Below, piece after piece: positions 13,469 through 20,052 of a stretch of DNA of 20,052 nucleotides. The stretch's first letter is position 1, and each line of letters begins with the position of its first letter. The DNA is from UBA2040 sp965660955 (GTDB lineage: Bacteria; Bacteroidota; Bacteroidia; Flavobacteriales_D; Crocinitomicaceae), in contig CBFIBY010000028.1 in the NCBI GenBank assembly GCA_965660955.1, forward strand, positions 1 to 20,052. The letters run 5' to 3'. Under the pieces are notes generated by a model. It had not been told where the DNA came from. It did not search any database and worked only from the letters and a program-made list of their open reading frames with translations. The translations under genes were made by a program, and so were the position numbers.

Positions 13469-14422
13469 CTAAGGTTGACAAATCAACGTATCCCAACTTA
13501 CCGAATAACCCAACCAAGCCCCTAGTGCTCCACCCTTGATATTCGTCTTTACATTCGTTGGTACGGCAAATGGATTTCCTCCGTTGGCCAATTGAATGTA
13601 TTTATCATATAAAAAGCGATGTGCATTTCTATCTAAACTTGAGAAACGAACAGCAACGGTATCCCCTATTTTGTAATAACCCCTGTATTCTTGAGGAACG
13701 GTTTCATCGGAAAAACTTTGTGGATTGGTATAACCAAAATCGAAAGTGGTACCGTCAAAGAATTCGTCGTTGTTGGCCGGATTGAAAATGGGTTCGTACA
13801 AATCATCTTTTTCTTCTCCATTGACGATATTGATGCGCTTTACTTCCATGAAATAGCCATTGAACTCAACGGGTGGATCGGTCAAATTTGCCCAACCAAA
13901 TCCATATTCTGTGAGTCCATTGTCGCCTTTCCAAAATAACTCGTTCAAATCAACCACTGGAACGAGCTCTGTAGTTGCATCAAAAACTTGGTCTTCTATT
14001 TCTACTTTTAAAGTATAGGTCTTCCCTATTTCTCCCCAAATTGCTGTGTTAGTGGTTGTATATGCACAAAAATTGACATTCGCTAAATCTTCGGCAGCAA
14101 TTCCAAAAAAGTCCTCCAATAGCTCTAAGGTTGCTGGCGGCAAATTATTGCTACACACCTCATCTAATTGAACTGTTGTCGTTCCATTTGAAACTGTAAC
14201 GACTGCACCTTTCACAAAAGTCGACAAGTAGGCATCCAAATCAGTTGGTGCATAGATATCGCTTGATTTTGATAACAATACAAATGGCGGAGCGTTTTGC
14301 TCAATCCTTCCATCAATCACAATTTGCTCTTCATACCCTGGAATATCTATCACAACTTCCTTTGTGCACGAAGAAATCGAAAAGGCTAACAACAAGAAAT
14401 AAAAAATTATCTTTTCCATCAT
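13469..14422 (-). CDS. DUF4249 domain lipoprotein
   Basis: 317 aa from the ATG at 14422. A lipoprotein signal ends in the lipobox SISSC (Cys19 or Cys18 depending on which of two adjacent ATGs is used), so the product is anchored in a membrane, most likely the outer membrane. The mature part (KEVVIDIPGYEEQIVIDGRI, GAVVTVSNGTTTVQL, GKTYTLKVEIEDQVFDATTE) fits DUF4249, a Bacteroidota family with beta-sandwich character. These genes commonly follow a TonB-dependent receptor gene, as here: the receptor stop TAA is 1 bp before this ATG, so they are coupled in translation. The upstream TTG at 14434 would overlap the receptor gene and is less likely. Substrate unknown. Confidence 0.88.
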   Translation of the reverse strand: MMEKIIFYFLLLAFSISSCTKEVVIDIPGYEEQIVIDGRIEQNAPPFVLLSKSSDIYAPTDLDAYLSTFVKGAVVTVSNGTTTVQLDEVCSNNLPPATLELLEDFFGIAAEDLANVNFCAYTTTNTAIWGEIGKTYTLKVEIEDQVFDATTELVPVVDLNELFWKGDNGLTEYGFGWANLTDPPVEFNGYFMEVKRINIVNGEEKDDLYEPIFNPANNDEFFDGTTFDFGYTNPQSFSDETVPQEYRGYYKIGDTVAVRFSSLDRNAHRFLYDKYIQLANGGNPFAVPTNVKTNIKGGALGAWLGYSVSWDTLICQP

Positions 14423-14423
14423 C

Positions 14424-16841
14424 TTAAAATTCAAAATTCCATGTCACACTTGGTATAATTGGAAAGAGCGTGACTTGTTTAACTTTCACTTGAAAATCGC
14501 CTTCAAAAACACTTCCATCGTTGTCTACATACAAGAAAAATGGATTCGCTCGATTGTATACATTGTAAACTGAAAATGACCAATTATTGCGGAATCGTTT
14601 CTTCACTTCTTCAGACTCGCCCTCTTCATTGATAATCGTTTTCGTTGGTTTGTCGTAGAGCGTTGCTGAAATATCCAATCGGTGATAAGGTGCCATTCGC
14701 GTAGAATTTCGATTTCCATACTTGAAAAGCAAATCTTGATTTTGGACATAGTAACTTTCAGGCAAAGTCAATGTACTTCCCGTAGCATAAATGAAAGCAG
14801 CGCCCAAAGTCCATCTATCGTTGAGTTTATAGCTTCCTACCACAGATAAATCGTGACGTCGGTCATATTTTGAAGGGAAATAATTGCCGTCATTAATTTC
14901 ATCAAATTTGCGTTCTGTTTTCGCCAAAGTGTACCCAATCCAACCCGTCAATTTTCCAAAATTTCGTTGAATAAATAATTCGACTCCATAACTTCTGCCT
15001 ATTCCGAATGTCAATAAGTTATCCGTATTGTCGCTCACATTATCGCTGGGTTGCGCGCCATCTTTGTATTCAATGAGGTTATTTAAGCCTTTATAATAAA
15101 CTTCAACAGAAGTGACCCATTTATCATTTTTGAAATTCTTGAAATATCCTAATGTCGCTTGATACCCTTGTTGCGGTTTGGCAATATCCGTCGTTGGGAA
15201 CCAGATGTCGGTTGGCAGTGAAACTGCGCTCAAAGAAGTCAAATGAACATACTGGTAATGATAGGTATACGCACCTTTGATGGACGATGTTTTGTTCAAC
15301 AAGTAACGGAATCCGAATCGCGGTTCTGGTCCATTGTACGATTGAATGATATCCCCTTTTTCATAAACAATTGTTGAATCCGGATTCGAAATATCATCAT
15401 TAATGTAGCGTGTGAAGGGACCAGTAAATTGATACATACTCCAGCGAATTCCAGCATTTATTTTCAATTTTTCATTCACCGAAAACTCATCCAAAAGATA
15501 GATCGCTGATTCATGACTTTTTAGTTTTTGCGCCAAACCTGTATCGAAAACTACATCTTCTTGCTGCGCTGTTACGCTGGACGGGACAAAAGTATGGTTG
15601 ATATAATCCAATCCCCATTTTATCGCATGTCTCGAATTCGGGAAATACGAGAAATCTACTTTTCCACCTACATCGCGAATTCCAGATTCCAGTTCAAAGG
15701 AAAACTCATCCTGTTCCGATCCAAATGCGAAAAGGTAGTCGGTAAATGTTCCCGTCACGTTCATGAATAATTTACTCGAGAACAAATGATTCCAACGCAA
15801 AGAAGCAATTCCATTTCCCCAAGGCATCCGAACGGTAAAATCATCGTCTTTGTTCCCAAAAATAAACTTGTCTTTTCCGTAATATCCTGCCAAGAAGATT
15901 TTATCCTTGGCGCTAAGGCGATAGTTGGCTTTGAAGTTGAAATCATAAAAGAAATAACTCGAACCGGCGAATGGCGAATCATCTGGAATAGCCGCTTTCA
16001 TAATTACGTCAATGTAGGTTCGACGTGCAGAAGCGATGAATGAACCTTTGTCTTTCTTTAATGGACCTTCGACCGTTAAACGGGAAGAAATCAAGCCCAA
16101 TCCTCCTTTTACACCAAAGCGTTTGCTGTTCCCTTCATTCATCGTCACTTCCAAAACAGAAGACATTCGACCACCAAAATTGGCGGGCATTCCACCTTTG
16201 GTGAGGTTAACCGATTTTATGGCATCTACATTGAAAACGGAAAAGAATCCAAATAAATGGGCCGCATTGTAAACCACGGCTTCGTCTAACAAAACTAAAT
16301 TTTGATCCGGCCCTCCACCACGAACATAAAAGCCTTGACCACCTTCTGTTGCGCTGTTCACGCCGGGAAGTAATTGTATGGTTTTTATAACATCCACTTC
16401 GCCAAAGAAAGCGGGAAGCGTTTTTATTTTTTCGACCTCCAATTCGATTGTCCCCATACTAGTAGATTCAACGTTCTCCCCTTTTTTGGCGCTAATTTCT
16501 ACTTCCTGAAAATCCTTGGTTATGTCTCCGATTTCGACGTCAAGTTGCTTATCCTCAAATAACTCAACTTCCATTGTTCTTGTTTCTAGTCCTGTTGCCC
16601 GAAATTCAATTGTATATTTTCCTTTGGGTACGTTGAGAGAATAAAATCCATAGTTGTTGGTAATCGCTCCTATTTTTAAACTTGGGATATACGCTTTGGC
16701 TCCAATTATAGCTTCACCATCTATTGCTGAAGTTAAGTATCCACTCAAACTTACCTTTTCAACTTTGGTAGAATCCTTCTGACCAAACGATTGGAAACAA
16801 AAGAAAATAAACAGCCAACTGAAAAGAAAACGTATTGTCAT
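14424..16841 (-). CDS. TonB-dependent outer-membrane receptor with N-terminal carboxypeptidase-regulatory-like domain
   Basis: 805 aa. Signal peptide 1-20 (ending CFQSFG, cleavage before Gln21); a CarboxypepD_reg-like beta-sandwich at about 32-110 (LSGYLTSAIDGEAIIGAKAY, NNYGFYSLNVPKGKYTIEF); plug domain at about 130-235 (IKTIQLLPGVNSATEGGQGF, VRGGGPDQNLVLLDEAVVYN, GRMSSVLEV); then a 22-strand-type barrel to the C-terminal Phe, as in outer-membrane barrels. It imports an unknown ligand using TonB energy. No SusD gene follows; instead a DUF4249 lipoprotein gene is coupled to it, which suggests a surface lid or partner role for that protein. ATG at 16841; -7 box TAGTTTTG at 16861-16868. Confidence 0.94.
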   Translation of the reverse strand: MTIRFLFSWLFIFFCFQSFGQKDSTKVEKVSLSGYLTSAIDGEAIIGAKAYIPSLKIGAITNNYGFYSLNVPKGKYTIEFRATGLETRTMEVELFEDKQLDVEIGDITKDFQEVEISAKKGENVESTSMGTIELEVEKIKTLPAFFGEVDVIKTIQLLPGVNSATEGGQGFYVRGGGPDQNLVLLDEAVVYNAAHLFGFFSVFNVDAIKSVNLTKGGMPANFGGRMSSVLEVTMNEGNSKRFGVKGGLGLISSRLTVEGPLKKDKGSFIASARRTYIDVIMKAAIPDDSPFAGSSYFFYDFNFKANYRLSAKDKIFLAGYYGKDKFIFGNKDDDFTVRMPWGNGIASLRWNHLFSSKLFMNVTGTFTDYLFAFGSEQDEFSFELESGIRDVGGKVDFSYFPNSRHAIKWGLDYINHTFVPSSVTAQQEDVVFDTGLAQKLKSHESAIYLLDEFSVNEKLKINAGIRWSMYQFTGPFTRYINDDISNPDSTIVYEKGDIIQSYNGPEPRFGFRYLLNKTSSIKGAYTYHYQYVHLTSLSAVSLPTDIWFPTTDIAKPQQGYQATLGYFKNFKNDKWVTSVEVYYKGLNNLIEYKDGAQPSDNVSDNTDNLLTFGIGRSYGVELFIQRNFGKLTGWIGYTLAKTERKFDEINDGNYFPSKYDRRHDLSVVGSYKLNDRWTLGAAFIYATGSTLTLPESYYVQNQDLLFKYGNRNSTRMAPYHRLDISATLYDKPTKTIINEEGESEEVKKRFRNNWSFSVYNVYNRANPFFLYVDNDGSVFEGDFQVKVKQVTLFPIIPSVTWNFEF

Positions 16842-16860
16842 TTCAAAAACCTTTGGAGCA

Positions 16861-16868
16861 CAAAACTA
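16861..16868 (-). promoter_or_regulatory. Bacteroidota -7 box (TAGTTTTG) of the TonB receptor gene
   Basis: On the minus strand TAGTTTTG fits TAnnTTTG and lies 19 nt before the receptor ATG, within the 70-bp gap after the 249-aa gene. No TTG -33 is at the right distance. Confidence 0.5.
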
Positions 16869-16911
16869 TGGAATTTACGTCGTTGCACCTTAAAATAAGT
16901 GACAAAAAAAA

Positions 16912-17661
16912 CTAAGATGTTGAGGATGTTTTTACGTGGTGTAATCTTCTAGCACCAAAGAAAAGAACGACTCGGACTTCGGGTAATTGTTTGCGGTTAG
17001 TTCGTTTGTTGATTTGGGCATCAATCCCTACAAAAGAATAGTACCCTTTTTTCAGATTGCTTAAAATCCGTTTGCGTGTGAGTTGCCGTTCTATTTCTTC
17101 ATTTATCTTTTCAAAGGTCAAACCGTCGATATGCTCGTATTCCAATTCTTCGTCCTCTTCCAATTGGCGTTTCAGACGTTTTTTATTCCCTTTGTATAAA
17201 TTAGGATCTCCTTCGGGACCTTTCCTATCGTAAAAATATCTGCCTCTATTTTTATCGTAAATCGGAATAGTAAAAGAAAACACCTCAACGATTCCATATC
17301 GCGTTATTATCGTTCGTTTTAATCGTCGCACTTCTCGATTCAACCGAAACATTTTATCCTTCTTCGAGAACTTTTTCGTTCGAAAAAACTTTCCACATGT
17401 ATGCGCCATTCGTTTCAAGGTATAACTTTCGTCAATTTGGGTTTTGTTTGATTTATCTTGACAAATTGCTAGCACATTCTCACGAACAAGATCAACTGCA
17501 GTGGTGAATGAAATTTCATCCGTTCCTGTTTCCAATTGCGGATCCATCGCCCAAACTGAATCCTCCAGCAAGAGCACACGTTTCAATTCATTTCGAAAAC
17601 GTGCTGTTTGCCCTTGACTGAGAAAGGAAATCAACAATAATAAAAGAAACAGTAGTCGCAT
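16912..17661 (-). CDS. Exported protein of unknown function, 249 aa (partner of the LRR gene)
   Basis: Not recognised. Residues 1-17 are a signal peptide (MRLLFLLLLLISFLSQG) with predicted cleavage before Gln18. The mature part is strongly charged and helical: ARFRNELKRVLLLEDSVWAMDP, then LRRNREVRRLKRT-like basic helices near 125-140, an Asp/Arg-rich middle (YDKNRGRYFYDRKGPEGDP), and an acidic stretch EEDEELEYEH near 168. The C-terminal part (KKGYYSFVGIDAQINKR, EVRVVLFFGARRL) looks beta-stranded. Its ATG directly follows the stop codon of the LRR gene (TAAATG, no gap), so the two must be translated from one mRNA and probably act together. Confidence 0.75.
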   Translation of the reverse strand: MRLLFLLLLLISFLSQGQTARFRNELKRVLLLEDSVWAMDPQLETGTDEISFTTAVDLVRENVLAICQDKSNKTQIDESYTLKRMAHTCGKFFRTKKFSKKDKMFRLNREVRRLKRTIITRYGIVEVFSFTIPIYDKNRGRYFYDRKGPEGDPNLYKGNKKRLKRQLEEDEELEYEHIDGLTFEKINEEIERQLTRKRILSNLKKGYYSFVGIDAQINKRTNRKQLPEVRVVLFFGARRLHHVKTSSTS

Positions 17662-20052
17662 TTAATCCTGAAATATTTCTTTACGAACTTCACCCGGCTC
17701 TTTTCCTTCAACGTTTATCCGCTTCACAATTGGAACGAATTTTCCCGAAATGAATTCCCAAGAAGTAATAACGGCAATTTCTACTGCACTTATGACCATA
17801 ATTACAAGACTTCTTTTATTCTTAAAAATCGGAATTCTTTCTTTCGACAACTCGAAATAGGCATTATCTTCGAGCATAATGAAACGTACTTGTCGCGGAG
17901 TTTCTATTCGTTCACCGTTTTGATCTTTTACGGAAGCGGGTAAAGATGTATACGTAGATGGTCGTACTCTTGAGAAGTAATCACAGTTGTACATACCCGT
18001 TGCCATTATCCCAAAGCGCAAAGTTTCATATTGCCTGGCTTCAAAAGCATTTCTTGCACCTCCATAAATACGGGCCGTAGCAAGAGACGAAGCCATCAAC
18101 CGTCGATTCGCTTCAGCTGCAGATTTTAAAGCTTTCGCACGTTTTTCACTCGTAGCAGTAAGAAAGTTGTCATAACTTCTTCTTTTCTGAGAATATCTGT
18201 TATAAAATCTTCTTTGCTCGGCGATTTCTCTCTTAAGGTTGCCGTTCTCTTTAAAATATACAGGCCAAGAATAGGCCGTACCCATATAGACAAAATTCAT
18301 TCTGTAGTTATCCCGATTAACATCTGGAACTATTTGCGCATCCCCCAGAAGTCGTGGGGACGAGTAGAAATTAAAAATAGTTCTTTCATACGAGCGTTCA
18401 GCACGACGAATGCTTTTGCACATGGAATCCATTTCTTTACTTACAGTTGTATCCAAATACCACGTTTTCTTGGCCAACCATTTCATGTCATCGCGACGAG
18501 TGAAGAGCATCATATTATTTTTGGATAGTTTATGTTTGGCTTTGATATTAATAGCGGGTGTATTCATTCTTAATGCATAAGCATCATTTCTTTTTCGATC
18601 AACACCTAATGTAAATTTAGGTTGAATTGTTGTGAAAGAAGCGAAAAGATTGTCGTCCAAAAGAGACAATGAGTCATAAATAACTTTGGTTAAACTATCG
18701 AGACTTGAGGTTTGTGCTGTTCCAACATTCTGCCATGTATTTGTACTTGTGTTAAACGAGAATAAATTACCTTGAACATTCGGCTGAACGTCGCGCAATC
18801 GAATCTCAACTGGTTTTTCTGGGTCAATTTTCAATTCTTGTCCATTTTCATCTTTAGCTGAAAAATTGATCATTCCATTTGAAGCAAAAATTTCATCGCC
18901 TCCATTTTCATTTTGTGCCGTCATGGGAGCACCGGCCAACGCACTTGTAATTGGGTCGAAATATTCGGTTAGTTCAATTGTTACTTTTCCTTTGTACACT
19001 TCACCATTGTTATCTAAAAAGGTTTCTTTTTTAATGGCACATTCAGTATCCACAAATTCGAGAACGATATCCTCATTCGTTGATATCTTTTTAACCGTTG
19101 GTTTCACTTCAACTATTGGCTTAACTTTGTTTTTCGCCATATCTGAACTCACTTGAATGGCATTCGCTTCCCCTATAAAGTCTTTCTTTTGACCAGCAAT
19201 GACAGCTATTAATGGAGTTACATCTTGTTGATCATCTGTCCATGAAACACTGCTCAACGATTTGTTCTTGGAAAGTGCTTCCGTTGAGACTTGCGAATTC
19301 TCAATCTTCAATGACTTTAATTTTGTCATTTCTTTGATAGAAGGATGAATGGCTGTTTGGACAAAAGACAACTCATTTAAATTTCGAATGGAATTTAAAT
19401 TTCGATATGCAGCATTTGGTTTTAGAACGTTCGAATTTTCGAAAGTCACTGTGCGCAAAGTTCGGTTTTTTGCAATCGAACCATGAATTTTTTCTACTTC
19501 TGAATCTACGATTATTAGCTCTTCAATTCCTGTGCTATTGAGACAGTAGGCCATCGTTTTGCTCAAGGTATTAATGTTGCATCGGAGTGTTTTCAGGTTT
19601 TGCTTGAATTGAAGATTTTGAAATATTTCATGCTGATTCATTTTAAAATTCCCCGTAATATCAAGGTAGGTCAATTTCCACAAATCGGCGAAAGACATAA
19701 ATACATTCTCCATTCCATTGTTTGAAATATTCAAATAAGTCAGATTTGGCAAATCAGAAAGTGTTTGAGGAATATCTGATAGAGAGTTATTGGCCAAATT
19801 CAATTTTTGTAAACTTTTCATTTCACCGATTTTTGAACTCATATGTTTCGCTCCATTATTTGACAAATCGATTTCGATAAGATTTGGTAATAGATAAAAA
19901 GAATCTGCGGCCGAAATTGTGCTTAAACCAATGTTACCTGACAAATTAAGAAATTGTAATTCCTCATTTCGATTCAACCTGTCACCAATTTCAGCTATTT
20001 GATTGAAGGATAAATTCAGTGTTTTTAGATTGTGCATTTTCGAAACCTCCGC
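17662..20052 (-). CDS. Leucine-rich-repeat protein with C-terminal beta domain (5' end outside window)
   Basis: At least 796 residues; the frame stays open to the right edge, and the codons before the ATG at 20037 read A-E-V-S-K, which completes an LRR unit (EVSKMHNLKTLNLSFNQI), so that Met is internal. Counting from it, residues 1-265 hold about ten LRRs of roughly 23 residues (SLQKLNLANNSLSDIPQTL, NLTYLNISNNGMENV), the later ones degenerate. Residues 322-442 look like a beta-sandwich unit (ETFLDNNGEVYKGKVTIEL, FASNGMINFSAKDENGQ) of a kind I recall from other Bacteroidota surface proteins. A charged helical region at about 590-660 (RRSYDNFLTATSEKRAKALK) follows. A hydrophobic stretch near 742-763 (LVIMVISAVEIAVITSW) may be a membrane helix or buried strands. 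LRRs bind proteins; the target is unknown. Confidence 0.87.
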   Translation of the reverse strand, partial: AEVSKMHNLKTLNLSFNQIAEIGDRLNRNEELQFLNLSGNIGLSTISAADSFYLLPNLIEIDLSNNGAKHMSSKIGEMKSLQKLNLANNSLSDIPQTLSDLPNLTYLNISNNGMENVFMSFADLWKLTYLDITGNFKMNQHEIFQNLQFKQNLKTLRCNINTLSKTMAYCLNSTGIEELIIVDSEVEKIHGSIAKNRTLRTVTFENSNVLKPNAAYRNLNSIRNLNELSFVQTAIHPSIKEMTKLKSLKIENSQVSTEALSKNKSLSSVSWTDDQQDVTPLIAVIAGQKKDFIGEANAIQVSSDMAKNKVKPIVEVKPTVKKISTNEDIVLEFVDTECAIKKETFLDNNGEVYKGKVTIELTEYFDPITSALAGAPMTAQNENGGDEIFASNGMINFSAKDENGQELKIDPEKPVEIRLRDVQPNVQGNLFSFNTSTNTWQNVGTAQTSSLDSLTKVIYDSLSLLDDNLFASFTTIQPKFTLGVDRKRNDAYALRMNTPAINIKAKHKLSKNNMMLFTRRDDMKWLAKKTWYLDTTVSKEMDSMCKSIRRAERSYERTIFNFYSSPRLLGDAQIVPDVNRDNYRMNFVYMGTAYSWPVYFKENGNLKREIAEQRRFYNRYSQKRRSYDNFLTATSEKRAKALKSAAEANRRLMASSLATARIYGGARNAFEARQYETLRFGIMATGMYNCDYFSRVRPSTYTSLPASVKDQNGERIETPRQVRFIMLEDNAYFELSKERIPIFKNKRSLVIMVISAVEIAVITSWEFISGKFVPIVKRINVEGKEPGEVRKEIFQD

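Noticed and set aside
14423..14434. TTG start for the DUF4249 lipoprotein at 14434
   Set aside because: Two adjacent ATGs just after the receptor stop give a normal lipoprotein signal; the extension only re-reads the end of the receptor gene.
15528..16272. Several + strand ORFs inside the TonB receptor gene
   Set aside because: All are antisense to a continuous 805-aa receptor frame and show no domain content.

Overview
The window looks like a chromosomal segment of a low-GC member of the Bacteroidota, most likely order Flavobacteriales; I cannot place it in a family. The signs are promoter boxes of the Bacteroidota form TAnnTTTG, A-rich leaders without clear Shine-Dalgarno sequences, signal peptides cleaved just before Gln, a TonB-dependent receptor coupled to a DUF4249 lipoprotein, and small families (Lacal_2735, TIGR03643/DUF2805) typical of this phylum. 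There are no rRNA or tRNA genes, insertion sequences, prophage genes or CRISPR arrays that I can see. Coding density is high; the longest gap between genes is about 170 bp.

Left part (1-8122, mostly + strand): the tail of a Lacal_2735-like gene and a TIGR03643 gene converge on tlyA (rRNA 2'-O-methyltransferase, - strand). Then come a pterin pair (a PTPS-type 6-pyruvoyl tetrahydropterin synthase and GTP cyclohydrolase I), a BI-1/YccA membrane protein, an unlisted 32-aa membrane micro-protein with its own promoter and strong terminator, inorganic pyrophosphatase with a VOC protein, a CDP-alcohol phosphatidyltransferase, a secreted protein with YD-like motifs, and a GH3/ANL-type adenylating enzyme.

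Middle part (8119-10733): a secreted propeller-like protein that overlaps the GH3 gene by 4 bp, a deoxynucleoside kinase, and ADP-heptose epimerase (LPS core sugar). A short GC-rich repeat lies where this + strand block meets the - strand block.

Right part (10734-20052, all - strand): chromate transporter, a 109-aa orphan, a DUF547 exported protein, the TonB receptor/DUF4249 pair, and a two-gene unit of a 249-aa exported protein and a large leucine-rich-repeat protein whose 5' end lies outside the window.

Most of the region is housekeeping plus envelope genes. The best candidates for something new are the 32-aa micro-protein unit, the LRR/249-aa surface pair, the eukaryote-like (PTPS-II) pterin synthase next to folE, and the strong use of TTG start codons (four genes where no nearby ATG would do).
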